Shown piece after piece: positions 28,232 through 37,244 of a DNA stretch of 64,000 bases. The notes under the pieces are model-generated. The model was not told the origin of the DNA. It ran no database searches and saw only the letters and a list, made by a program, of their open reading frames with translations. Each line of letters starts with the position of its first letter. Within the stretch, counting starts at the first letter, position 1. The translations under genes were made by a program, and so were the position numbers. This DNA comes from Xylophilus ampelinus (lineage in GTDB: Bacteria; Pseudomonadota; Gammaproteobacteria; Burkholderiales; Burkholderiaceae_C), in assembly GCF_003217575.1 (NCBI RefSeq), contig NZ_QJTC01000013.1:44886-108885 (forward strand). Direction: 5' to 3'.

Positions 28232-29146
28232 TCATCGTCGGACCTTGGATGCGAACAGGCCTTGCGGGCGGATCATCAGGATCAGCACGATCATCGAGAG
28301 CGTGATCACCTTGGCCATCGAGCCGGCCAGGAAGAACTCGGTGATCGACTGGGTCTGGGCGATGCCGAAGGCCGAGACCACGGTGCCCAGCAGGCTGGCG
28401 GCGCCGCCGAAGGTGACGACCAGGAACGCGTCGACGATGTAGAGCGAGCCCGAGGTCGGCCCGGTGGAGCCGATGGTGGTGAACGCGGCGCCGGCGATGC
28501 CCGCGATGCCGCAGCCGATGGCGAAGGTCAGGCGGTCGGTCTTCTTGGTGTCGATGCCGATCGCGTTGGCCATCACCCGGTTGCTGACGGTGGCGCGCAC
28601 CCGCAGGCCCCAGCGGCTCTTGTGCAGCGCGATCAGCACACCGGCGGTGACGACGGCGGTGAGCGCCAGCACGAACATGCCGTTGATCGGGATGTCGAGC
28701 CCCTCGGCCGGCGCCCAGGTGCCCAGCAGCCAGTCGGGCAGCGTGGGGCTGACTTCCTTCGGCCCGATGAAGGAGCGGAACGACTGCTGCATCGCCAGGC
28801 TGATGCCCCAGGTGGCCAGCAGCGTGTCGAGCGGGCGCTTGTACAGGTGCCGGATCAGGCCCCACTCCACCAGCCAGCCGGCGGCGAAAGCGATGAAAAA
28901 GGCCGCGACGATCGCGACCGGGAAGTAGTAGGGCGTCCACTGCGGCGCATGGGTGGCCGTGAGGGTGGAGCCCAGGTAGATGGTGTAGGCGCCGATGGTC
29001 ATGAACTCGCCATGCGCCATGTTGATCACGCCCATCTGGCCGAAGATGATCGCCAGCCCCAGACCCATCAGCAGCAGCACCGCGAACAGGCTCAGCCCCG
29101 CGAAGCCCTGCATCAGGCCGATGTTCATCATTTCGGGAATGGTCAT
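28232..29146 (-). CDS. urtB: Amide/urea ABC transporter permease, UrtB-like (short form)
   Basis: 304 residues, LivH-type permease: GLAIIFGQMGVINMAHGEFMTIGAY, LVEWGLIRHLYKRPLDTLLATWGISL and FGGAASLLGTVVSAFGIAQ. It lacks the roughly 200-residue N-terminal extension of many UrtB proteins, as in the formamide (Fmd) transporters. Start ATG 29144-29146. Separated from urtA by a REP-like palindrome pair. Confidence 0.94.
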   Translation of the reverse strand: MTIPEMMNIGLMQGFAGLSLFAVLLLMGLGLAIIFGQMGVINMAHGEFMTIGAYTIYLGSTLTATHAPQWTPYYFPVAIVAAFFIAFAAGWLVEWGLIRHLYKRPLDTLLATWGISLAMQQSFRSFIGPKEVSPTLPDWLLGTWAPAEGLDIPINGMFVLALTAVVTAGVLIALHKSRWGLRVRATVSNRVMANAIGIDTKKTDRLTFAIGCGIAGIAGAAFTTIGSTGPTSGSLYIVDAFLVVTFGGAASLLGTVVSAFGIAQTQSITEFFLAGSMAKVITLSMIVLILMIRPQGLFASKVRR

Positions 29147-29196
29147 GGAAAGGCTCCGGAGAAAGCGACGCAGGCGCTTCTGGCTGTCATGTCTTG

Positions 29197-29292
29197 CCCC
29201 CTCTCCCGCACGCGGGAGAGGGCTGGGGTGAGGGCGCGTGCACGGGCAACCGGCTCCCCCTCACCCCTCCCTCTCCCGCAGGCGGGAGAGGG
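29197..29292. repeat. REP-like pair of GGGAGAGGG palindromes
   Basis: CCCTCTCCCGCACGCGGGAGAGGG with GCTGGGGTGAGGG (29199-29233) and an inverted second copy ending GCAGGCGGGAGAGGG (about 29257-29292). This repeat type is widespread in proteobacterial intergenic DNA. Here it separates urtA from urtB and could lower distal expression or protect the urtA transcript. Confidence 0.8.
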
Positions 29293-29354
29293 CGATCGGT
29301 CGCGCGGGGCTCTGGCGGGGTGGCCCGAAAGAAGCCGGCACGGCCATCGTCTGC

Positions 29355-30620
29355 TTACTGGTAACCCTTGGGGAACGGATCGGGTTTGATCAATTCCGGC
29401 GATTCGGAGACGACCTTGAAGCTCGCATCAGCCTGGCCCTGCGCGATGCGCGACTTGCTCCACAGGTGGTGGTTCGCGTCGATCTTCACGTAGCCTTCGG
29501 GCGCGGTCTTGAGCTCGATGCCCGGCGACGCGGCGACCACCTTGTCGACGTCGAAGCTCTTGGCCTTCTCGACCGCGGCCTTCCACAGCCAGGGGCCGAG
29601 GTAGCCGGCCTGGGTCACGTCGCCGATCACCGCGTTGGCGCCGTACTTGGCCTTGAAGGCGGCGACGAACTTCTTGTTGTTCTCGTTCTCCAGGGTCTGG
29701 AAGTACTTCATCGACGAGTAGAAGCCCTTGAAGTTCTCGCCGCCCACGCCGGTCATCTCGTCCTCGGTCACCGCCAGGGTCACCAGCAGTTGCTTGTCGC
29801 CGGTGATGCCCGCGGCCTTGAGCGCCTTGTAGAAGGCCACGTTGGAGCCGCCGACCACCGCGACGTAGATGCAGTCGGGCTTCTGCACCTTGATCTTGTT
29901 CATCAGCGAGCCGAAGTTGGTGCTGCCCAGCGGGTAGTACTCCTCGCCGACGACCTTGCCCTTCTGCATGTTCTCGATGTGCTTGCGCGCGATCTTCATC
30001 GAGGTGCGCGGCCAGATGTAGTCGGAGCCGATCAGGAAGAAGGTCTTGGCGTTCTTCTCCTTCTTGGCCCAGTCGAGGCTGTAGAGGATCTGCTGGGTGG
30101 CTTCCTGGCCAGTGTAGATCACGTTCTTCGACTGCTCCAGGCCTTCGTAGAAGGTGGGGTAGTACAGCAGGCCGTTCTCTTTCTCGAACACCGGCAGCAC
30201 CGCCTTGCGCGAGGCGCTGGTCCAGCAGCCGAAGACGGCGGCGCAGTGGTCGCTGATCAGCAGCTTCTTGGCCTTCTCGGCGAAGGTCGGCCAGTCCGAT
30301 GCACCGTCTTCCTTGATCACCTTGATCTTGCGGCCCAGGATGCCGCCCATGGCGTTGATCTCGTCGATCGCCAGCTGCTCGGCCTGGATCGATCCGGTCT
30401 CCGAAATCGCCATCGTGCCGGTGGCCGAGTGCAGCTGGCCCACGGTGACTTCGGTGTCGGTCACCGCCAGCTTGGTGGTGTTGACCTGCGCCGTCGGCTG
30501 CGCGTGGCCCCAGGCCGGCAGGCCCGCGACCGAGGCGGCGCCGAACGCCTGCAGCAACCGGCGGCGGCCGGAGTCCGCGGCGGTGGAAAGTGGGGCGTTG
30601 GCGTCGGGTTGGTGCTTCAT
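29355..30620 (-). CDS. urtA: Amide/urea-binding periplasmic protein, UrtA/FmdD-like
   Basis: 421 residues. A twin-arginine-type signal (GRRRLLQAFGAASVAGLPAWGHA, cleavage near residue 41) is followed by a type I periplasmic-binding fold: VGQLHSATGTMAISETG, LAIDEINAMGGILGRK, FGCWTSASRKAVLPVFEKENGLLYYPTFYEGLEQS and IGSDYIWPRTSMKIARKHIE, as in UrtA/FmdD/AmiC-like proteins. First gene of the transport-fmdAB operon. Its promoter region contains the CGTC-N4-GACG palindrome (30713-30728) about 95 bp upstream. Confidence 0.94.
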   Translation of the reverse strand: MKHQPDANAPLSTAADSGRRRLLQAFGAASVAGLPAWGHAQPTAQVNTTKLAVTDTEVTVGQLHSATGTMAISETGSIQAEQLAIDEINAMGGILGRKIKVIKEDGASDWPTFAEKAKKLLISDHCAAVFGCWTSASRKAVLPVFEKENGLLYYPTFYEGLEQSKNVIYTGQEATQQILYSLDWAKKEKNAKTFFLIGSDYIWPRTSMKIARKHIENMQKGKVVGEEYYPLGSTNFGSLMNKIKVQKPDCIYVAVVGGSNVAFYKALKAAGITGDKQLLVTLAVTEDEMTGVGGENFKGFYSSMKYFQTLENENNKKFVAAFKAKYGANAVIGDVTQAGYLGPWLWKAAVEKAKSFDVDKVVAASPGIELKTAPEGYVKIDANHHLWSKSRIAQGQADASFKVVSESPELIKPDPFPKGYQ

Positions 30621-30712
30621 GATGAAAGGCGCTCCTTGCAGCAGGCGGTGGGGAATGTCGGCAGAGGTGCCGCGCTGCTCGGAAGATTAGGGAAGACCCT
30701 GCGTGCGGCCCA

Positions 30713-30738
30713 TACGTCAAACGACGTACGCATGCGTA
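30713..30738. promoter_or_regulatory. Candidate amide-regulon operator, site 3, with second palindrome
   Basis: TACGTC-AAAC-GACGTA at 30713-30728 matches site 1 before amiE in 14 of 16 bases. It overlaps a perfect 12-bp palindrome TACGCATGCGTA (30727-30738). The site lies between the divergent urtA and hybrid-kinase genes and could control both. Confidence 0.65.
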
Positions 30739-30772
30739 GCCGCCGGTAACCTGCCGGTGTGCGCCCCACCCG

Positions 30773-30823
30773 TTGCTATGTTTTCGATAGCTGTCGGTCT
30801 TCTATCCGCGCTGGCTGCAGGCT
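30773..30823 (+). repeat. Dispersed repeat copy
   Basis: TGCTATGTTTTCGATAGCT followed by GTCGGTCTTCTATCCGCGCTGGCTGCAGGC. It is the only copy in the window clearly placed upstream of a gene (the hybrid kinase) rather than just after a stop codon. Confidence 0.6.
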
Positions 30824-30898
30824 GTTTTTCCTGCAGAATGCCGCACCGGCGCCCGTCGCGCCGCCCCGCGCACGCCCGCTTCTTGCTTGACGGCGCCC

Positions 30899-33800
30899 AT
30901 GCCTTCCGCCCCCCGCCCGCTGCTGCAGCCCGCACCGCAGACCATCTTCAAGTTCCGGCGCGAATACAACGCCTGGGTGGCCGACGAGACGATGGAGGAC
31001 TACGCCCTGCGCTACACGCCGAAGAACTTTCGGCGCTGGAGCGAGTTCCGCGTGGCCAACACCGCCTTCGGCTCGCTCTCCTTCCTGGTGCTGGAGGCGA
31101 TCGGCGGAGCGATCGCCCTCAACTACGGCTTCGCCAACGCGATGTGGGCGATCCTGGCGGTGGGGCTGGTCATCTTCCTCACCGGCCTGCCGATCACCTA
31201 CTACGCGGCCCGCTACGGCCTCGACATGGACCTGCTGACCCGCGGCGCCGGCTTCGGCTACCTGGGCTCGACCATCACCTCGCTGATCTACGCGGTCTTC
31301 ACCTTCATCTTCTTCGCGCTGGAGGCGGCGATCATGGCGCTGGCGCTTCAGATGGTGGTGAGCTGGCCGATCGAGTGGTGCTACGTCGCCTCGTCGCTGG
31401 TGGTGCTGCCGCTGGCGATGCGGGGCATCACCCTCATCTCGCGGCTGCAGGCCTGGACGCAGCCGCTGTGGCTCTTCCTGCTGCTGCTGCCCTTCGTCTG
31501 GATCGCGCTGTCGCAGCCGCGGCTCTACCGCGATTTCGCGGGGCTCTCGGGCATCAAGAGCGGCAGCAACGGCTTCGATCCGCTGATGTTCGGCGCGGCG
31601 GCGGCGGTGATCTTCTCGCTGGTGGTGCAGATCGGCGAGCAGGTCGACATCCTGCGCTTCCTGCCCGAGCGCACCCGCGCCAACCGGGGCCGCTGGTGGG
31701 CCGCGGTGCTGGTCGCGGGGCCGGGCTGGATCGTGATGGGCATGCTGAAGATGGCGGCCGGCGCGTTCCTGGCCTTCGCGGCGCTGCAGTTCGAGGTGGG
31801 CGTGCACCGCGCGGCCGAGCCGACGCAGATGTTCCTGGCGGGCTTCCAGCAGGTGACGCAGGGCCTGGGGCTGCCCGGCCTGGCGGTGGCGCTCACCGTG
31901 GTCTTCGTGGTGGTGTCGCAGGTCAAGATCAACCTGACCAACGCCTATGCCGGCTCGCTGGCCTGGTCCAACTTCTTCGCGCGGGTCACCCGCAGCCATC
32001 CGGGGCGGGTGGTGTGGCTGGTGTTCAACGTGGGCATCGCCACGCTGCTGATGGCCCTCGGCGTGTTCGAGGCGCTGGAGAAGGTGCTGGCCATCTACAG
32101 CAGCGTGGCCATCGCCTGGGTGGGCGCTCTGGTGGCCGACCTCGTGATCAACAAGCCGCTGGGCCTCTCGCCCAAGGGCATCGAGTTCCGCCGCGCGCAC
32201 CTCTACGACTTCAACCCGGTGGGCCTGGGCGCGATGCTGATGGCCGCGGTGGTGGCCAGCGCCGCGCACGCCGGCCTGCTGGGGGTGACGGCGGCGGCGT
32301 TCTCGCCCTTCATCGCGCTGGCGCTGTCGATGGCGCTCTCGCCGCTGCTGGCCTGGGCCACCAAGGGCCGCTACTACCTGGCGCGATCGCCCGACACCGG
32401 CTGGAAGCCCGGCGAGATCGTGCGCTGCGCGGTGTGCCAGAACCGGTTCGAGTCGGAGGACATGGCCCGCTGCCCCGCCTATGCGGCGCCGATCTGCTCG
32501 CTGTGCTGCTCGCTGGAGTCGCGCTGCCACGACCGCTGCAAGACCGGCTCGCGCGCGTCCGACCAGCTGCGGGCGGTGGTGGCCTGGCTGCTGCCGCGCA
32601 CCTGGGCGCTCAAGTTCAACTTCCGCCTGGGGCAGTACCTGGTGGTGCTGGTGTCGCTGGGCGCGGTGATGGCCTTCATGGTGGGCGTGGTGTACGTGCA
32701 GGAGGGGCTGGACACGCCCGCGCAGTTCCTGCGGATGCCGTTCCTGAAGGTGTTCGCGCTGCTCGCCCTGCTGGCCGCCGTCTGCGCCTGGTGGGTGGTG
32801 CTCTCCACCGACAGCCGCCGCATGGCGCAGGACGAGTCCGAGCGCCAGACCCAGCTGCTGCTGCAGGAGATCGAGGCCCACAAGCGCACCGATGCCGAGC
32901 TGCAGGCCGCCAAGGACATCGCCGATGCGGCCAACCAGGCCAAGACCCGCTACGTGGCCGGCATGACGCACGAGCTGCGCTCGCCGCTCAACAGCATCCT
33001 GGGCTATGCGCAGATATTGCTGAAGAACCCGCAGGTCGACGGCTGGCTGCGCGAGACGCTGGCCACGATGCAGCACAGCGGCCAGCACATGCACGCGCTG
33101 ATCGACGGATCGCTGGAGCTGGCCCGCATCGAGGCCGGGCGCCTGCGGCTCGACCCGGCGCCGATACCGCTGGCCGAGCTGCTCGACGACGTCGAACGCA
33201 TGATGCGGCCCCAGGCCGAGGCCAAGGGCCTGCGTTTCGCGGTCCAGACCGAGGGCACCGCGCCCGAGTGGATACGGGTCGATGCCAAGCGGCTGCGGCA
33301 GATCCTGATCAACCTGCTGGCCAACGCGGTGCGCTTCACCGAGCAGGGCACGGTGACGCTGCGGCTCGACTTCAGCCACCACGTCGCGCGGATCGAGGTG
33401 GTCGACACCGGCATCGGCATCGCGCCGCTCGACCAGGAGCGCATCTTCCTGCCGTTCGAGCGCGGCAGCGCCGGCCGCCGTGCCAGCGAGACCGGCACCG
33501 GCCTGGGCCTGACCATCACCCACCTGCTGACCGAGCTGATGGGCGGCCAGCTCACCGTGCGCAGCGTGCCCGGCGCCGGCAGCACCTTCACCGTGCGGCT
33601 GTACCTGCCCGGCATCGCCGCCGAGGCGGCCCGGCCGCTGCGCCGCGCCGCCACCCTGCGCCCGGCCATCGGCTACCTCGCCCCGCGCCGCACCCTGCTG
33701 GTGGTCGACGACCAGCCGCTGCAGCGCCAGCTGCTGGCCGCCCTGCTGGTGCCGCTGGGCTTCACCGTGCGCGAGGCCGCGAGCGGCCGCGAATGCCTGG

Positions 33801-34351
33801 AGATCGTCCAGCACACCCCGCCCGACATGGTGCTGCTCGACCTGAGCATGGACGACCTGGACGGTTGGCAGACCGCCGCCCTGCTGCGCGCGCTGCGGCC
33901 CGCGTCGGAGCTGCCGATCGTCTTCGTCTCGGCCAACCTGTTCGACTACCGGCCCGAGCGGCTCACCGCGCTCGACCTGCAGGGCTTCGTCGGCAAGCCG
34001 GTGATCGAGTCGGAACTGCTGGCCGCGCTGGAGCGCGCGCTGCAGCTGGAGTGGGTGCACGACAATGCACCCCTGGCGCCGGCCGGCACGCCGAAGGTCG
34101 CGCCGCCGGGCGAGGGCGCGGGGGACGCCGCCGCCAGCCCCCCGCCCCTGCCCGACGACCTGCGCGAAGACCTGCAGCGGCTGGCCCGCCAGGGCAACGC
34201 CGCGGTGCTGCGCGAGCGGCTGCGCGAGGCGCGCAAGGCCCACCCCGTGCACGCCGCGATGCTGCAGCGCCTGCAGGTGCACTGCGACCGATTCGACTTC
34301 CAGGCCCTGGCCGACGAACTGAGAGAACCCGACCATGTGCCCCCCGCCTGA
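30899..34351 (+). CDS. Hybrid sensor histidine kinase with N-terminal NCS1-type transporter domain
   Basis: 1150 residues. Residues about 20-490 form a 12-helix NCS1 (purine/cytosine permease-like) module with FGSLSFLVLEAIGGAIALNYG and LLTRGAGFGYLGSTITSLIY. A Cys-rich segment follows (CAVCQNRFESEDMARC....CSLCCSLESRCHDRC, about 508-548), then more membrane helices. The HisKA box has His691 (MTHELRSPLNS), the ATPase domain has N, G1 and G2 boxes (LANAVRF, DTGIGIA, TGLGLTI), and the receiver domain has Asp981 (MVLLDLSM). ATG 30899 is preferred over the TTG four codons earlier. It is divergent from urtA and overlaps the response-regulator gene by 17 bp. It probably senses amides through its transporter domain. 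Confidence 0.9.
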   Translation: MPSAPRPLLQPAPQTIFKFRREYNAWVADETMEDYALRYTPKNFRRWSEFRVANTAFGSLSFLVLEAIGGAIALNYGFANAMWAILAVGLVIFLTGLPITYYAARYGLDMDLLTRGAGFGYLGSTITSLIYAVFTFIFFALEAAIMALALQMVVSWPIEWCYVASSLVVLPLAMRGITLISRLQAWTQPLWLFLLLLPFVWIALSQPRLYRDFAGLSGIKSGSNGFDPLMFGAAAAVIFSLVVQIGEQVDILRFLPERTRANRGRWWAAVLVAGPGWIVMGMLKMAAGAFLAFAALQFEVGVHRAAEPTQMFLAGFQQVTQGLGLPGLAVALTVVFVVVSQVKINLTNAYAGSLAWSNFFARVTRSHPGRVVWLVFNVGIATLLMALGVFEALEKVLAIYSSVAIAWVGALVADLVINKPLGLSPKGIEFRRAHLYDFNPVGLGAMLMAAVVASAAHAGLLGVTAAAFSPFIALALSMALSPLLAWATKGRYYLARSPDTGWKPGEIVRCAVCQNRFESEDMARCPAYAAPICSLCCSLESRCHDRCKTGSRASDQLRAVVAWLLPRTWALKFNFRLGQYLVVLVSLGAVMAFMVGVVYVQEGLDTPAQFLRMPFLKVFALLALLAAVCAWWVVLSTDSRRMAQDESERQTQLLLQEIEAHKRTDAELQAAKDIADAANQAKTRYVAGMTHELRSPLNSILGYAQILLKNPQVDGWLRETLATMQHSGQHMHALIDGSLELARIEAGRLRLDPAPIPLAELLDDVERMMRPQAEAKGLRFAVQTEGTAPEWIRVDAKRLRQILINLLANAVRFTEQGTVTLRLDFSHHVARIEVVDTGIGIAPLDQERIFLPFERGSAGRRASETGTGLGLTITHLLTELMGGQLTVRSVPGAGSTFTVRLYLPGIAAEAARPLRRAATLRPAIGYLAPRRTLLVVDDQPLQRQLLAALLVPLGFTVREAASGRECLEIVQHTPPDMVLLDLSMDDLDGWQTAALLRALRPASELPIVFVSANLFDYRPERLTALDLQGFVGKPVIESELLAALERALQLEWVHDNAPLAPAGTPKVAPPGEGAGDAAASPPPLPDDLREDLQRLARQGNAAVLRERLREARKAHPVHAAMLQRLQVHCDRFDFQALADELREPDHVPPA

Positions 34352-35303
34352 CGCCGCGCCACCGCCCGTACCCGCCGTTGCCCCGCGGCCGGTGGGCGCG
34401 GTGACCGCGCCGGTCCCCGCCGCCACACCCCAGCGGGTGGTGCTGGTGGTGGACGACGCCCTCGACACCCTGCGCATGCTCTGCGACGCGCTGGCCGCCG
34501 AGGGCTACGTGGTGCTGGTGGCGCGCGACGCGCAGGAGGCCCTGCAGCGCTTCGAGATCGCGGTGCCCGACGGCGTGCTGCTGGATGCGGTGATGCCCGG
34601 CATCGACGGCTTCGCCCTGTGCCGCCAGCTCAAGGCCACGCCGCCCTGGTCGCACGTGCCCATCCTCTTCATGACCGGCCTGTCGGAGACCGAGCAGATC
34701 CTGCAGGGTTTCGACAGCGGCGGGGTGGACTACGTCGTCAAGCCGCTGCGCATCCCCGAGGTGCTGGCCCGCCTGGCCACCCATGTGCGCAACGCCCAGG
34801 CCACCCGGCTGGCGCGCGAGGCGGTCGACGTGGTCGGCATGGGCGCGGTGGTGCTCGACGGCCAGGGCCGCGTCGCCTGGCGCTCACCCCAGGCCACCCG
34901 CTGGCTCGACGGCGCCTTCGCCGCGCGGCCCCCCGAGGACGGCGCCACCTGGCTGCAGTCGGTGCCCGCCGGCGGCGAGGCCTCCACCCCGCTGCCCGAC
35001 GGCCGCCGGCTGGTCGCCCGCCACATGGGCCGGAGCGGGTTTTCCGAATCGATGCTGCTGCTGCACCTCGCCGCCGCCGGCACCGCCGCCGCCCCGCGCC
35101 AGCCCGAAGTGCCCCTGACCCCGCGCGAATCCGAGGTGCTCTCCTGGCTGGCCAAGGGCAAGACCAACCGCGACATCGCCGACATCCTGGGCATGAGCCC
35201 GCGCACGGTGAACAAGCACCTGGAGCACATCTTCGAGAAGCTCGGCGTGGAAACACGCACCGCCGCCGCTGCGCTCGCGGGGCAGATGCTGCCCGTCGGG
35301 TAG
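34335..35303 (+). CDS. LuxR-family response regulator
   Basis: 322 residues. The receiver domain (about 34-150) has acidic pair Asp40-Asp41 and phospho-acceptor Asp84 (GVLLDAVMPG), with the conserved Lys in YVVKPLR. A short middle region follows, then a LuxR/GerE helix-turn-helix (about 258-318): LTPRESEVLSWLAKGKTNRDIADILGMS..TVNKHLEHIFEKLGV. It is the cognate partner of the overlapping hybrid kinase. The inferred targets are the CGTC-N4-GACG palindromes upstream of urtA and amiE. Confidence 0.92.
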   Translation: MCPPPDAAPPPVPAVAPRPVGAVTAPVPAATPQRVVLVVDDALDTLRMLCDALAAEGYVVLVARDAQEALQRFEIAVPDGVLLDAVMPGIDGFALCRQLKATPPWSHVPILFMTGLSETEQILQGFDSGGVDYVVKPLRIPEVLARLATHVRNAQATRLAREAVDVVGMGAVVLDGQGRVAWRSPQATRWLDGAFAARPPEDGATWLQSVPAGGEASTPLPDGRRLVARHMGRSGFSESMLLLHLAAAGTAAAPRQPEVPLTPRESEVLSWLAKGKTNRDIADILGMSPRTVNKHLEHIFEKLGVETRTAAAALAGQMLPVG

Positions 35304-35324
35304 ACACGCGATTTCGGAAGAAAA

Positions 35325-35375
35325 GTAGCCGGGGCCGGCGTCTTTCGCCGACTTCTAGCTACAAATTTCATAGCA
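35325..35375 (-). repeat. Dispersed repeat copy
   Basis: On the minus strand GTGCTATGAAATTTGTAGC is followed by GTCGGCGAAAGACGCCGGCC. It lies 21 bp after the response-regulator stop and before the next gene, in a terminator-like position. Confidence 0.7.
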
Positions 35376-35421
35376 CAAGCCGCCGACCGGTCCGGCGCCG
35401 GCCTGTCCCTACACTCTCCGC

Positions 35422-36531
35422 ATGGCACTCCTGCGCATCCTCGTCCTCGGCGGCTACGGCTTCTTCGGCCAGCGGCTGGTGCGCCGGCTGGCGGCGCGGG
35501 AGGGCTGCACCGTGCTGGTGGCGGGGCGGTCGCGGGCCTCGGCCGCGGCGCTGGTCGAGGCGCTGCGCGGCACGGCGTCGGCGGCGCTGGAGGCGGTGGC
35601 GCTCGACCTGGACCGGCCCGGCCTCGTGGACGCCCTGCACGCGCTGCGCATCGATGCGCTGGTGCACACCGCCGGCCCGTTCCAGGGACAGGACTACCGG
35701 GTGGCCCGGGCCTGCATCTCGGCCGGCGTGCACTACCTCGACCTGGCCGACGGGCGCGACTTCGTCGTCGGCATCGGCGCGCTGGACGCGGCGGCGCGGC
35801 GGGCGGGGGTGGCGGTGGTCGCGGGCGCCAGCTCGGTGCCGGCGCTCTCGGGCGCGGCGGCGGACCGGCTGGCGCGGGGGCTGACCACGGTGCGGCGCAT
35901 CGACATCGGCATCAGCCCCGGCAACCGCACCGAGCGGGGGCTGTCCACAGTGCGCGGCATCCTGGGCTACTGCGGACAGCCGATCGGCCCGGGCGGCGCG
36001 CACGGCCATGGCTGGAGCGGCCGGTGGCGGCATCGGTACGCGGCGCCGGTCGGCCCGCGGCTGCTCTCGCCCTGCGACGTGCCCGACCTGGCCCTGCTGC
36101 CGGCCCGCTACCCCGGCACGCCCGCGGTGCGCTTCGGCGCGGGGCTGGAACTGCGGCTGCTGCACGGGAGAATGAACCTGATGGCCGCGATGGCCCGCCG
36201 CGGATGGGTACGCGACTGGTCGGCCCACGCGGGACCGCTGAAGGCGGCGTCGGACCTGTTCCGGCACCTGGGCAGCGATGCGGGCGCGATGCATGTGGAG
36301 GTCCAGGGGGCGGACGCCGCCGGCGACCCGGTGCTGCGCCGCTGGGAGCTGCTGGCCGCGCGCGGCGACGGCCCGTACGTGCCCACGCTGGCCGCCGCCG
36401 CGCTGCTGCGGCGCCTGGCGTCCGGCACGTTGCCGGTGGGCGCGCAGCCGTGCATCGGGCTGCTGACGCTGGACGATTTCGCGGCCGAGGCGCGGGGCCT
36501 GGCCATCGCTTTCGGAGAACTCGCGGCATGA
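35422..36531 (+). CDS. Saccharopine dehydrogenase-like NAD(P)-binding protein
   Basis: 369 residues. The N-terminal Rossmann motif ILVLGGYGFFGQRLVRRLA is followed by ALVHTAGPFQGQDYRVARACISAGVHYLDLADGRDFV, the signature of saccharopine dehydrogenase-like/trans-acting enoyl-reductase family proteins. The catalytic substrate is unknown. It overlaps the downstream DUF4166 gene by 4 bp (ATGA). In some bacteria these two domains are fused in one protein, so they probably act together. Confidence 0.85.
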   Translation: MALLRILVLGGYGFFGQRLVRRLAAREGCTVLVAGRSRASAAALVEALRGTASAALEAVALDLDRPGLVDALHALRIDALVHTAGPFQGQDYRVARACISAGVHYLDLADGRDFVVGIGALDAAARRAGVAVVAGASSVPALSGAAADRLARGLTTVRRIDIGISPGNRTERGLSTVRGILGYCGQPIGPGGAHGHGWSGRWRHRYAAPVGPRLLSPCDVPDLALLPARYPGTPAVRFGAGLELRLLHGRMNLMAAMARRGWVRDWSAHAGPLKAASDLFRHLGSDAGAMHVEVQGADAAGDPVLRRWELLAARGDGPYVPTLAAAALLRRLASGTLPVGAQPCIGLLTLDDFAAEARGLAIAFGELAA

Positions 36532-37244
36532 CATCCTCCACCGCCGGCCACCGTACGCCGGCACGGGCACAGGCGGCGCAGGGCACCGGTCCGTCGACCG
36601 CGCCGGCGGACGGCACGACGGCGGCCGACGCAGGGCCGGCCGACACGACGGCCGGCCCTGCGTACACCGTGGCGCCCGGGCCGTCGATGTACCGCAGCGC
36701 ACTCGGCCCAGCCGCATTCGCACAGCTGCACCCTGCCCTGCAACGCTTCCATGCGCTGCAGGGCCATGTCGGGCTGCACGGCCAGGTGACCACCACGCCG
36801 CCGGCCGGCCTCGCCGCGCGCCTGCTGGGCCGGTGGCTGGGCACGCCGCTGGCGGCGCGCACCGGGCCGGTGGCGTTCGTGCTGCAGGCCGGCCCGCGGG
36901 AAGAGCACTGGACGCGCCACTTCCCCGGCCGCACGATGCGCTCGCGCCTGCGGCTGCAGCCCGACGGCCGCATCGTGGAACGGCTGGGCCCGGCGCGGCT
37001 GGTGTTCCGGCTGCAGGAGGCGGGCGGCGGGCTCTCCCTGCACCTGCAGTCGCTGCATTTCTTCGGCATTCCGTGCCCGGGCCGGCTGCGGCCGCGGGTG
37101 GTGGCCGAAGAGCGGGGCACCGACGCCGCCGGGGCCGACGGCGCACGGCTGCATTTCGACGTGCGGGCGGCGGTGCCGCTGCTGGGCATGGTGGCGCGCT
37201 ACCACGGCTGGCTGGACCTGGCGACGGCCGAGGCGCTGCCGTGA
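36528..37244 (+). CDS. DUF4166 domain protein
   Basis: 238 residues. A disordered Ala/Thr/Gly-rich N-terminus (1-55) precedes the DUF4166 fold, starting YRSALGPAAFAQLHPALQRFHAL, with REEHWTRHFPGRTMRSRLR and LHLQSLHFFGIPCPGRLRPRV. It starts in the ATGA overlap with the saccharopine dehydrogenase-like gene and ends in a GTGA overlap with the DCC gene. Function unknown; probably lipid- or membrane-associated by family context. Confidence 0.82.
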   Translation: MTSSTAGHRTPARAQAAQGTGPSTAPADGTTAADAGPADTTAGPAYTVAPGPSMYRSALGPAAFAQLHPALQRFHALQGHVGLHGQVTTTPPAGLAARLLGRWLGTPLAARTGPVAFVLQAGPREEHWTRHFPGRTMRSRLRLQPDGRIVERLGPARLVFRLQEAGGGLSLHLQSLHFFGIPCPGRLRPRVVAEERGTDAAGADGARLHFDVRAAVPLLGMVARYHGWLDLATAEALP

